Assembly (NCBI RefSeq): GCF_900102535.1 | Contig: NZ_FNBP01000002.1 | Location: 1 to 64,000 of the forward strand | DNA length: 64,000 nt | Reading direction: 5' to 3' | Origin: Sulfitobacter delicatus | GTDB lineage: Bacteria; Pseudomonadota; Alphaproteobacteria; Rhodobacterales; Rhodobacteraceae | Shown: positions 16,108 to 24,089 of the stretch, in pieces | Numbering within the stretch: position 1 is the stretch's first letter | Layout of the letters: each line of letters begins with the position of its first letter | Notes under the pieces: generated by a model | What the model was told of the DNA's origin: nothing | Databases searched by the model: none | What the model saw: only the letters and a program-made list of their open reading frames with translations | Position numbers and translations under genes: made by a program

Positions 16108-16386
16108 ATGAAACCAACACTGTTTGTCGGGGCGTTGTCCCTGACCCTTGGGGCTTGCGCCACGACGCTCCCGCCCCTTCCCGACGTTACCGCCGCCTAT
16201 GTGCAGCAGCCCACACCCCTACCCGAGGTCGCCGCAATGACCGCCGCCGACAACAGAGCGCGTAGCAGCGCTGCAACCGCCGAAGAGCAGCCCTTCGCAG
16301 GTTACCGACGCCGCGGTGTCGTCGAGCCGCTCGACTGGCGACGGCTGAACGCCGAGCAGGCTCCGATGCAGGGGATGAACCACTGA
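16108..16386 (+). CDS. Small lipoprotein preceding the TolC-type protein
   Basis: A 92-residue putative lipoprotein. The signal peptide ends in the lipobox LTLGAC, with the lipidated C17. The rest is Ala/Pro-rich with no recognisable domain and ends EQAPMQGMNH. Its stop codon overlaps the ATG of the TolC-type gene by one base, so the two are translated together. That coupling suggests a joint outer-membrane role, perhaps assisting the efflux-like protein. No function is assigned. Confidence 0.65.
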   Translation: MKPTLFVGALSLTLGACATTLPPLPDVTAAYVQQPTPLPEVAAMTAADNRARSSAATAEEQPFAGYRRRGVVEPLDWRRLNAEQAPMQGMNH

Positions 16387-17849
16387 TGCGCTGGAAATTG
16401 AAAACCGCCTCCGTCATCACGCCTTTGATCTTGGGCGCCTGCACGGCCCCGGTGATGCCGGTAAGCTTCTCGGCCCGCGATGCTGGCTTTGCCACCGTGG
16501 AGGCGCGCACCTCCAAGGCCATCGGCAAACGCACTGTCTGGGCGCAGTCACAGGCCGAGACCGTCGCCGCCTCCAAACAGGTCCGCGCCATGGTGCAAGG
16601 CAAGACAATTAACGCCGAAACCGCGGTGCAGGTCGCGCTGTTGAACAACAAGGGGCTTCAGGCCTCCTACGCGCAGATCGGTCTGTCGGCGGCAGAAGCA
16701 TGGCAGCAGTCCACGCCAGAGAACCCCGTCGTCTCGATCGGTCTGTTGGGCATCGGCGCGCCCGAGGTCGGGCTGTACCGTGCCTTGGAAAGCATGATCG
16801 CCGTGAACCTGCTGGACGCCCGCACCCGCAAACAGCGCATCGCCGCTGCCGAAGCGGAGTTCCAGCATGCGCAGATGCAGGCGGTGAGCGACACGCTGGC
16901 GCTGGCCAATGAAACCCGTGAGGCATGGATCAACGCCGTCGCGGCCTTTGAAACGGTCAGCTACCTTAAACGCGCCTCAGTCACCACGGATGCGGCGGCG
17001 GAATTGGCGCAGCAATTGGGCAAGACCGGCGCGCTCAACAAAGCCGCGCAGGCGCGAGAGCAGGCGTTCAATGCCGAGATGGCCGGACAATTGGCACAAG
17101 CGCGGCTGGATGCGCAATTGGCCAAGGAACAACTGACCCGGCTTATGGGCCTTTGGGGGCAGGACGTGGCCTATTACGTGCCTGACGCCCTGCCCCGCGT
17201 GCCCAATACGGTCAGCAGCCACAGAGGCATTGAACGACTGGCACTGGCCAATCGCGTTGATCTAGAAGTTGCCCGCCTCGGATTGGAAGCCACAGCCAAA
17301 GCCTATGGTCTGACCGATGCCACCCGCACCCTGACGGACCTCGAAGTCATCGCTGGCGCCGAGATCGAGCGCGAGGAAGAGGACGGGGAAGTCGAGACCA
17401 GCATCTCACCTCAGATCGAATTCGAGTTCGCAATCCCGATCTTCGACAGCGGCAAAGCGCGGCTGCGCAAGGCTGAGCTGAGCTATCTCCAAGCGGCCAA
17501 TGTGCTGGCTGAACGCGCGGTGAACGTCCGCTCCGAAGCCCGCGCGGCAGCCACGGCCTACCGATCAAGCCACCAAATCGCACGGCATTATTCGGACGTG
17601 GTGCTCCCCCTGCGCCGCACCATCGATGAGGAAGCACTGCTTAGCAACAACGGCATGATCACAAGCACCTTCGACCTGCTGAACGACGCCCGCGAGAAGA
17701 TCGGCAGCCAGCTTGAGGCAGCCAACGCCAAGCGCGAGTTCTGGCTGGCCTCGGCTGGTCTGACCGCCGCGATTTACGGCGGTGGCAGCGGCGGCGGTGG
17801 CGCCGGTGGAGAGACACAAATCGTCGCCGGCGGCGGTGCGGGACATTGA
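16386..17849 (+). CDS. TolC-family outer-membrane lipoprotein
   Basis: A 487-residue outer-membrane efflux family protein. Lipobox LILGAC gives lipidated C19. Two long coiled-coil/barrel repeats follow (about 75-260 and 275-460, with ALANETREAWINAVAAFETVSYLKRA and RSEARAAATAYRSSHQIARHYSDVV). The C terminus is glycine-rich (GGGSGGGGAGGE...). Such proteins form the exit duct for tripartite pumps, but there is no membrane-fusion protein or inner-membrane pump in the block. It must use partners elsewhere or act alone. The next gene is a multicopper oxidase 17 bases downstream, linking it to copper tolerance by context. Confidence 0.87.
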   Translation: MRWKLKTASVITPLILGACTAPVMPVSFSARDAGFATVEARTSKAIGKRTVWAQSQAETVAASKQVRAMVQGKTINAETAVQVALLNNKGLQASYAQIGLSAAEAWQQSTPENPVVSIGLLGIGAPEVGLYRALESMIAVNLLDARTRKQRIAAAEAEFQHAQMQAVSDTLALANETREAWINAVAAFETVSYLKRASVTTDAAAELAQQLGKTGALNKAAQAREQAFNAEMAGQLAQARLDAQLAKEQLTRLMGLWGQDVAYYVPDALPRVPNTVSSHRGIERLALANRVDLEVARLGLEATAKAYGLTDATRTLTDLEVIAGAEIEREEEDGEVETSISPQIEFEFAIPIFDSGKARLRKAELSYLQAANVLAERAVNVRSEARAAATAYRSSHQIARHYSDVVLPLRRTIDEEALLSNNGMITSTFDLLNDAREKIGSQLEAANAKREFWLASAGLTAAIYGGGSGGGGAGGETQIVAGGGAGH

Positions 17850-17866
17850 GACAAGGAAGCAACCAG

Positions 17867-19225
17867 ATGATCAACAGACGTCAACTGCTGGGGGCCGGTG
17901 CTGCGGGAGCAACGCTCGTGTCCTCCAAAGCATGGGGCCAGACCATGAACATGGGCCTGCCCGAAGCCGCCGTCATGGACAGCGCGTTGACCCAAGCCCC
18001 GACCCGTCCCACCTCTGGGCCGGATTACAACCCCGTGGTCACACTCAACGGCTGGACCCTGCCGCACCGGATGAACAACGGCGTGAAGGAATTCCACCTT
18101 GTTGCCGAACCGGTGGAGCGCGAACTGGCCGATGGGATGGTCGCGCGGCTCTGGGGCTATAACGGCCAGTCCACTGGTCCGACCATCGAGGCGGTCGAAG
18201 GCGACCGCGTGCGCATCTATGTCACCAACCGCCTGCCCGAACACACGACGGTGCATTGGCACGGGTTGATCCTGCCCTCGGGCATGGACGGCGTCGGCGG
18301 GCTCAGCCACCCCGGCATCCCGCCGGGCAAGACATTCGTCTATGAGTTCGATCTGACCAAATCCGGCACTTTCATGTATCATCCGCATGGCGATGAGATG
18401 GTGCAGATGGCAATGGGCATGATGGGGATGTTCGTGGTGCATCCCAAGGACCCGGAGTTCATGCGCGTCGACCGGGACTTCCTGATCATGCTGAATGCGT
18501 TCGACATCGATCCGGGCACTTACATTCCGCGCATCATGACGATGACGGATTTCAACCTGTGGACATGGAACAGCCGCATCTTCCCTGACATCGACCCGCT
18601 CGTGGTCAATCAGGGGGACAAGGTGCGCGTGCGCGTCGGCAACCTCACGATGACGAACCACCCCATCCACATGCATGGCTATGACTTCAAGGTCACCTGC
18701 ACCGATGGCGGCTGGGTGCCGGAGGCGGCGCAATGGCCAGAGGTGTCCATCGACATTCCCGTGGGGGCCATGCGCGCCTATGAGTTCACCGCCGACCATC
18801 TGGGCGATTGGGCGATCCATTGCCACAAGTCGCATCACACGATGAACGCGATGGGCCATGACGTGCCGACGCTGATAGGAACCAATTCTACAAACATGAC
18901 GCGACAGATCCGCCGCGAGCAACCGGAGTTCATGCCCATGGGCACGGCCGGCATGGCGGATATGGGCGAAATGTCGATGCCGCTGCCCAACAACACCGTG
19001 CCGATGATGGCCGGTTGGGGGCCGCATGGCCCGCTGGAAATGGGCGGCATGTTTTCGGTCGTGAAGGTGCGCCAAGGCATCGACGCGGACGATTACGAAG
19101 ATCCCGGCTGGTACGAAAACCCCCCGGGCACCGAGGCGTATGAATGGACGGGCGAACTGCCAGACTTTGCGCAGAACCACAGCCCGAAAACCCAAATTAC
19201 GCCCAAACCCACCTCCAAGGGCTGA
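17867..19225 (+). CDS. Multicopper oxidase (periplasmic, Tat-exported)
   Basis: A 452-residue multicopper oxidase with a twin-arginine leader (INRRQLLGAGAAGATLVSS). All four copper motifs are present: HWHG (130-133), HPHG (172-175), HPIHMHG (265-271) and HCHKSHH (318-324) with the type-1 Cys at 319. Methionines are dense near 181-188 and in a C-terminal extension (356-382), as in enzymes that oxidise Cu(I) to less toxic Cu(II). Electrons go to oxygen. The ATG has AAGGAAG upstream. It is a different subfamily from the second oxidase at 21299. Confidence 0.9.
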   Translation: MINRRQLLGAGAAGATLVSSKAWGQTMNMGLPEAAVMDSALTQAPTRPTSGPDYNPVVTLNGWTLPHRMNNGVKEFHLVAEPVERELADGMVARLWGYNGQSTGPTIEAVEGDRVRIYVTNRLPEHTTVHWHGLILPSGMDGVGGLSHPGIPPGKTFVYEFDLTKSGTFMYHPHGDEMVQMAMGMMGMFVVHPKDPEFMRVDRDFLIMLNAFDIDPGTYIPRIMTMTDFNLWTWNSRIFPDIDPLVVNQGDKVRVRVGNLTMTNHPIHMHGYDFKVTCTDGGWVPEAAQWPEVSIDIPVGAMRAYEFTADHLGDWAIHCHKSHHTMNAMGHDVPTLIGTNSTNMTRQIRREQPEFMPMGTAGMADMGEMSMPLPNNTVPMMAGWGPHGPLEMGGMFSVVKVRQGIDADDYEDPGWYENPPGTEAYEWTGELPDFAQNHSPKTQITPKPTSKG

Positions 19226-19272
19226 CCGGCCCTCGGACCACGATCCTTCAAGCAAACATACAGGAAAACACC

Positions 19273-20010
19273 GTGAAAAAACTTCTACTCTCAACCGCCG
19301 CTTCGATCCTTCTTGCCGCCCCTGCTTTTGCGGCAGGCGCCCATGATGGTGGGCACGACGACAGCGATAGTGGCATGAAAATGGACATGGAAATGATGGT
19401 CGGCATGCCGGGCAAGCCTGCCGATGTGGATCGCACCATCGAAGTCACCATGCGCGAAACCGACGATGGGGAAATGATCTTTGAACCCGAAGCCTTCGAT
19501 TTCAAGCAAGGCGAGACGATCCAGTTCAATGTCACAAATGCGGGCGAAATCGAGCATGAGTTCGTGATCGACACGATGGAAGGCAACGCCAAACACAAAG
19601 AAGCGATGGCCGAGATGGCCATGCGTCATGACGATCCGAATTCGGTTCGCCTCGACACCGGCGAAAAGGGCGAGGTGATCTGGACCTTCGCAAACGCTGG
19701 GACATTCGAATTTGCCTGCCTGATCCCCGGCCACTACGAATCCGGCATGCATGGGCCGATCACCGTCGCTCAGTCTGATGACGCACCCGAGGCGCCGGTT
19801 GTCTATTCTACCGGCAAGATCAAAAAGGTCGATGCCAAGGGCAAGAAAGTCACCATTATCCACGGCCCATTGGAAAACCTCGACATGCCGTCGATGACCA
19901 TGGTGTTCAAAGCTGATGAAGCGCTGATTGCTAAGATGAAGGAAGGCCAAGACATCGAATTTGTGGCCGACCGCGTCAAAGGCAAGCTGACCGTCACCGC
20001 AATGAAGTAA
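19273..20010 (+). CDS. Exported cupredoxin fused to a CusF-like copper-binding domain
   Basis: A 245-residue protein starting at GTG (AGGA upstream; no better ATG). A signal peptide (1-20, ending APAFA) is followed by a His/Met/Asp-rich linker. Then comes a plastocyanin-like cupredoxin domain (about 50-168) with type-1 ligands H95, C149, H154 and M159. The C-terminal part (about 178-245) matches CusF: GKIKKVDAKGKKVTIIHGPL with H197, then DMPSMTMVF with M205, M208 and M210. The fusion could pass copper or electrons between the neighbouring oxidase and a Cu(I) buffer. A strong terminator follows. Confidence 0.88.
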   Translation: MKKLLLSTAASILLAAPAFAAGAHDGGHDDSDSGMKMDMEMMVGMPGKPADVDRTIEVTMRETDDGEMIFEPEAFDFKQGETIQFNVTNAGEIEHEFVIDTMEGNAKHKEAMAEMAMRHDDPNSVRLDTGEKGEVIWTFANAGTFEFACLIPGHYESGMHGPITVAQSDDAPEAPVVYSTGKIKKVDAKGKKVTIIHGPLENLDMPSMTMVFKADEALIAKMKEGQDIEFVADRVKGKLTVTAMK

Positions 20011-20019
20011 GCGCCGGTT

Positions 20020-20053
20020 GCGGGGCCGGTTGAACGGACCGGCCCCGCATTTT
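20020..20053 (+). terminator. Rho-independent terminator after the cupredoxin-CusF gene
   Basis: An 11-bp perfect stem GCGGGGCCGGT...ACCGGCCCCGC with a 7-base loop is followed by ATTTT. It starts 10 bases after the stop and probably ends the transcript of the first part of the copper block. Confidence 0.8.
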
Positions 20054-20081
20054 CCACCACAATTACAAGGCACTTCGAGCT

Positions 20082-20633
20082 ATGAAAACGCGTGGAACCA
20101 TCGCCCTTTGGGCCATCGCGGCACTCCAGGCCATTGTGGCGATCTTCTTTACCATCTGCTTCTTGCTGGACGCGATGGGAATGGAACCTGAGTTTCTGAT
20201 TTGGCAGAGCCATGAGTATCAGCAAACGATCTTGGCCGTCGGCTTGAACCTCGGTGTGGCCCTTGGCTGGATCGCCCTTCGAACAAGCCTGCAACGGGCG
20301 CGGCTTGCCGAAGAGAAGATGCGCAGATGCACCTCGGAGTTCTCATTGGTGATGTCACAGCATTTCACCGAATGGCGTCTGACGCCCGCAGAGCGGGATG
20401 TCGCGCTTTTTCTCATTAAAGGGCTGAGCACACACGATATTGCCGCGCTGCGGGGTACCTCGGATGGCACGATCAAGGCCCAGACAAATGCCATCTATCG
20501 CAAGGCCGGGGTGACCGGGCGCAGCCAGTTGCTCAGCACCTTCATAGAGGATTTAATGAATGAAGCCTTGTTGCCTGACGACGCTCAGCAGACCGCGACC
20601 ACAGAGAGCGCGAAATTGGCTGCAGTCGCCTAA
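20082..20633 (+). CDS. Membrane-anchored LuxR-type DNA-binding protein
   Basis: A 183-residue protein with two hydrophobic helices (about 8-28 and 49-66), a short coiled linker (70-85) and a C-terminal LuxR/GerE helix-turn-helix. The last is LTPAERDVALFLIKGLSTHDIAALRGTSDGTIKAQTNAIYRKAGV, about 100-144. There is no receiver, autoinducer or sensory domain, so signalling, if any, comes through the membrane segments or the short periplasmic loop. It lies inside the copper block, between the cupredoxin and ion-channel-like genes, and may regulate them. Family assignment of the HTH is clear; signal unknown. Confidence 0.82.
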   Translation: MKTRGTIALWAIAALQAIVAIFFTICFLLDAMGMEPEFLIWQSHEYQQTILAVGLNLGVALGWIALRTSLQRARLAEEKMRRCTSEFSLVMSQHFTEWRLTPAERDVALFLIKGLSTHDIAALRGTSDGTIKAQTNAIYRKAGVTGRSQLLSTFIEDLMNEALLPDDAQQTATTESAKLAAVA

Positions 20634-20674
20634 TACGTCCCTGCCCCTCCCCTACCAAGAAAGGTAGCGCCTTC

Positions 20675-21124
20675 ATGATCCAAGCGATGCTTCTCTCAAT
20701 TCTGGTCGTGGCCATCTGCACGACAATCCATTATTTCGTCCTAAAGGGAGTTTCCGATACGATTGCCCGACGAAGTGTCGAGGCGCATGGCCAGAATCTG
20801 GGCCTTGCGGTGGGAGCGATTACGATCGCGCATGTCATCGAAGCGTTCATTTATACGCTTTTCTTTCTCTGGGCGGTCCAAGGTTTGCAAATTGGCGCGC
20901 TGACGGCCTCAGATCCGGCAGACAAGCCGATTACCTTGATGGACTACTACTATTTCTCGCTGGTCAATTTCACCACCCTGGGGCGCGGTGACTTGAACCC
21001 CGTGGGACACCTGCGCTTCATCACCGGCATCGAGGCTTTTCACGGTTTTCTCATGATTACCGCCTCGGGAAGTTTCGTGCTGCAAGTCATGGGGGGAAAT
21101 GCCCCCTTGTCGAAGAAGGAATGA
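20675..21124 (+). CDS. Ion-channel-like membrane protein with unusual pore signature
   Basis: A 149-residue protein with three hydrophobic segments (about 4-23, 44-70, 117-139) and a re-entrant pore-loop-like stretch, MDYYYFSLVNFTTLGRGDLNPVG (89-111). This resembles the P-loop and selectivity filter of two-helix potassium channels (TVGYGD), but the filter reads TTLGRGD. The arginine would place a positive charge in the permeation path, so potassium selectivity is doubtful. It shares 4 bases with a downstream small open frame. Role in the copper block unknown. Confidence 0.7.
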   Translation: MIQAMLLSILVVAICTTIHYFVLKGVSDTIARRSVEAHGQNLGLAVGAITIAHVIEAFIYTLFFLWAVQGLQIGALTASDPADKPITLMDYYYFSLVNFTTLGRGDLNPVGHLRFITGIEAFHGFLMITASGSFVLQVMGGNAPLSKKE

Positions 21125-21297
21125 TTAAAGTGGTTCGACCTATTCTCCTATCCGAAGGAGTGAGCAATAGCGGTCCGCTTCTGGCCCGTCCTCGTCAGTT
21201 GGAAACAGCCCCTTCAGTCAATACCTACATGCCCCAAACACCGGTGCGCCCTGCCCCCGTCACCGCATTAACCGCAATCGTTTCCGATAAGGCCTAA
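21121..21297 (+). CDS. Small open reading frame, 58 residues, function unknown
   Basis: An ATG at 21121 overlaps the preceding stop as ATGA and the frame runs to a TAA two bases before the next oxidase start. The product is proline-rich (PQTPVRPAPV) with no helix, signal peptide or metal motif. The coupling geometry is the only argument for translation; AAGGA lies just upstream inside the channel gene. It may be untranslated spacer. Confidence 0.3.
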   Translation: MIKVVRPILLSEGVSNSGPLLARPRQLETAPSVNTYMPQTPVRPAPVTALTAIVSDKA

Positions 21298-21298
21298 C

Positions 21299-22597
21299 AT
21301 GAACAGAAGACAATTCCTCGCCAGCGTCTCAGCCGCGACGGTCCTGCCGCGCCCGGGCTTCGCCGGTCGAACGCCCCTGAAGCTGAAGGCCCAAAACGTC
21401 ACGCAACAAATCCTGCCCGAAGGGGAAGGTGCCACCGCGATGCTGGGGTTCAACGGCTCGATGCCCGGCCCCGAGATCAGGCTCAAGCGAGGCGCGCAGG
21501 CATCAATTGAGGTCGAGAATGCTCTACAAGAGGGCACGGCCGTTCATTGGCACGGCATTCGTCTGGAAAACCGGATGGACGGTGTGCCGGTGCTGACGCA
21601 AGAGCTTATTAACCCCGGCGACAGCAAGACCTATCGCTTTGTGCCACCCGACGCAGGCACATATTGGTACCATTCGCACTACATTTCGCAGGAACAGGTG
21701 GCGCGGGGCCTAATGGGGCCGCTGATTATCGAAGACGACACCCCGCCCGATGTGGATCACGACATCACCGTGCTGCTGTCGGACTGGCGCATGAACAAAG
21801 ACGGCAGCCTTGTCGACGAATACACCGACATGCACAGCGTTGCCCATGCTGGCTATATGGGCAACTTTGCCCGCGCTTTTCTGTCGAAAGACACGGTCAA
21901 GACAGGCGACCGGGTCCGCTTTCGCCTTATCAACGCAGCCACCAACCGTATCTTTCCCCTCGCGCTGGAGGGCATGACCGGGTCGGTCGTAGCGCTCGAC
22001 GGCATGGCTCTGGCCCAGCCGCGCCCGCTGGGTGACCTCGTTCTCGCGCCCGCGCAACGTGCCGATTTGATCGTCGACATCACGGGCCCGGTAGGCTTTG
22101 ACATGATGTCCCGACAGGGCGCCTACCGCCTTGCCGATCTGGCGGTATCCGGCACCAACACGGCGCGAGCGCCTACCACCATTTCACCGCTTGCGGCACC
22201 CGACCTGCCAAGGCCAGAGGCGCCTTCGCAGCACCTGACCCTGACGATGATGGGCGGCGCGATGGGCGGGCGCCACGGGGGTGCCAATATTTGGTCCTTC
22301 AATGATGTCTCCGATTTGCCCACCGATCCCTTCGGCAAATTCGAACGGGGCGAGACGGTGCGGCTGACCTTCGCCAATGATACCGCCTTTCCGCATGGCA
22401 TTCATTTGCATGGGCACCACTTCTATGAACTGGCCCCTGACGGCAGCCTCGGCGATCTGCGCGATACAACCTTGGTCGCTGCGGGGGAAAGCCGCGATGT
22501 TCTCTGCGTCTTCGACAATCCGGGACGCTGGTTGATCCATTGTCATATGTTGAGCCACGCCATTGGAGGGATGCGCACATGGGTAGAAGTTGCATGA
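21299..22597 (+). CDS. Second multicopper oxidase (CueO/SufI-like architecture)
   Basis: A 432-residue three-cupredoxin-domain oxidase with a Tat-like leader (MNRRQFLASVSAAT). Copper motifs are HWHG (83-86), HSH (125-127), HGIHLHG (366-372) and HCHMLSH (414-420), with type-1 Cys 415 and axial Met 425. A methionine-rich turn (LTMMGGAMGGRHGG, about 315-328) resembles the substrate Cu(I) region of CueO. It overlaps the downstream cytochrome c gene by 4 bases, suggesting that the two proteins work together, for example with the cytochrome as electron acceptor or donor. Confidence 0.9.
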   Translation: MNRRQFLASVSAATVLPRPGFAGRTPLKLKAQNVTQQILPEGEGATAMLGFNGSMPGPEIRLKRGAQASIEVENALQEGTAVHWHGIRLENRMDGVPVLTQELINPGDSKTYRFVPPDAGTYWYHSHYISQEQVARGLMGPLIIEDDTPPDVDHDITVLLSDWRMNKDGSLVDEYTDMHSVAHAGYMGNFARAFLSKDTVKTGDRVRFRLINAATNRIFPLALEGMTGSVVALDGMALAQPRPLGDLVLAPAQRADLIVDITGPVGFDMMSRQGAYRLADLAVSGTNTARAPTTISPLAAPDLPRPEAPSQHLTLTMMGGAMGGRHGGANIWSFNDVSDLPTDPFGKFERGETVRLTFANDTAFPHGIHLHGHHFYELAPDGSLGDLRDTTLVAAGESRDVLCVFDNPGRWLIHCHMLSHAIGGMRTWVEVA

Positions 22598-23019
22598 AAC
22601 GGCTTGTTTTGCTTTTCTGTGCCGTCACGTCTGCCGCGCAGGCAGATCACGAACTCGACGGTCGCGATCTCGAAGCGGGACGTTCGCTCTACGACGAGAA
22701 CTGCGCCGCTTGTCACGGCGCAGACCTCGAAGGACAGCCCGACTGGCGAACGCCCGATGAGAACGGTGTGCTGCCTGCACCGCCGCACGATGCAACTGGC
22801 CATACCTGGCATCATGATAACACGTTGCTGTTCGACTATACCAAACTTGGGGGCAAGGCAGCACTGGCAACCCGGGGCGTAGAGGATTTCAATAGCGGGA
22901 TGCCGGCCTTCGGGGAGGTGATCTCGGATGATGCAATTTGGGACATCCTGGCCTATATCCAGTCGACTTGGCCAACGCGCCAAAAGACTGCTCAGGCGAG
23001 TCGTAATCGTCCACACTGA
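22594..23019 (+). CDS. Small c-type cytochrome
   Basis: A 141-residue periplasmic monohaem cytochrome c. The signal peptide covers about 1-17 (ending AAQA). The haem motif is CAACH (37-41), and the likely axial Met is in NSGMPAFGE near 103. The start at 22594 overlaps the oxidase stop (ATGA). Helical ends match class I cytochromes. A role as redox partner of the adjacent multicopper oxidase is inferred from the overlap. It is the last intact gene before the integrase remnant. Confidence 0.88.
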   Translation: MKRLVLLFCAVTSAAQADHELDGRDLEAGRSLYDENCAACHGADLEGQPDWRTPDENGVLPAPPHDATGHTWHHDNTLLFDYTKLGGKAALATRGVEDFNSGMPAFGEVISDDAIWDILAYIQSTWPTRQKTAQASRNRPH

Positions 23020-23078
23020 TAGGAACGTCAGTTTGGGGGCGAAGCTAAAATCCAGCAAATTGAGTTGGATGGCCCCTC

Positions 23079-24003
23079 TTGGGTAAGCTGGAAAAAGACG
23101 CGGCATCGGTCTTCCAACGACAGAAAGAGCGAGCAATCAAGCTCAATTGGTGTGGCGACGCCAGGAAACTTGATGATGAATATTGGGCGGCGGAGGCTGG
23201 TCGGCATCGATGCGAACTCAAGGCTCCAGAGCACACATGGGCTAACTGCATCAAGGAGTGGCGGTCAGATGCAAAGATCCAAAAGAGGCTCTCGCCGGGT
23301 ACGAAAAGGTCCTACAATCGCGAATTCGAAAAAATACTCGACAAGAATGCAGACAAATCGATGTCGGCGACGACCCGCCAAGCAATGAGAAAGAAACATA
23401 TCGCGATGTCCGAAACACCGCGCGCAGCAGATTGGATGCTGCAGTCGGTATCCATTTTATGGAATTTTGCGAAGGATCAGCTGGATTGGCCGTTCGGTGA
23501 CAACCCAGCAGCACGTATGGAAAAGTATGGTGCGCAGAAAGAATTTCGAGCCTGGCCCGGCTGGATGCTGGATGCACTGGATGATGCTCCCGAAGTCGTT
23601 AGGATTGCTGGTGGGCTTATTCGTGGTACAGGTCAGAGACCGTCGGCGGCGATTGCGATGCTCAGAAAATCTGAGATCGCTTATCGATAGCTTGGAGGCA
23701 GGTTCACGGCACGTTTTGCCGAAGTCCGACACAAGTCCGTTGTCGTATAGTGCAGTCGAGAAAGAATTTAGAACTTGGCGCGAAACCCTCGACAAACTGG
23801 CTGAATTACATGACGATAATGCAAGGAACTACAGCGCTTATGGATTACGAAAGCGCGCATGCGTGGAGTTGGCTGAAGCCGGATGCTCTGATGCTAAGAT
23901 CCAATCTGTTACCGGTCAGAGCCTTGAAATGGTAGCAAATTACCGCAAGGAAGCACGTCGTAAGGAGATGTCGCGCACGGCGCAGATGCGGCGATCAATG
24001 TGA
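23079..24003 (+). pseudogene. Broken tyrosine recombinase (island integrase)
   Basis: The first frame, from a TTG at 23079, encodes an N-terminal SAM-like/core-binding part and the first catalytic-Arg segment (GTGQRPSAAIAMLR), then stops at 23690. The rest lies in another frame: LSYSAVEKEFRTWR, the AYGLRKR segment, LAEAGCSDAKIQSVTGQS, and the nucleophile region MVANYRKEA, ending at 24003. The strands expected between the two halves appear deleted. The HxxR-box histidine is tyrosine (AYGLRK instead of HGLRK). So it has a frameshift, a deletion and a catalytic substitution. Adjacent to tRNA-Leu, as expected for the enzyme that inserted the island. Confidence 0.82.
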
Positions 24004-24089
24004 TGATGTGGGAGTCCCGTGTGGGAGTCAGCCCGAAATCGTGTCATATCATTATCGAAACTTTCGCAGAAAACCTTGCACAAACAAGG

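Noticed and set aside
17774-19294. A 506-codon minus-strand frame opposite the first multicopper oxidase
   Set aside because: It is a high-GC mirror frame of a well-supported gene. It has no motifs or ribosome-binding site.
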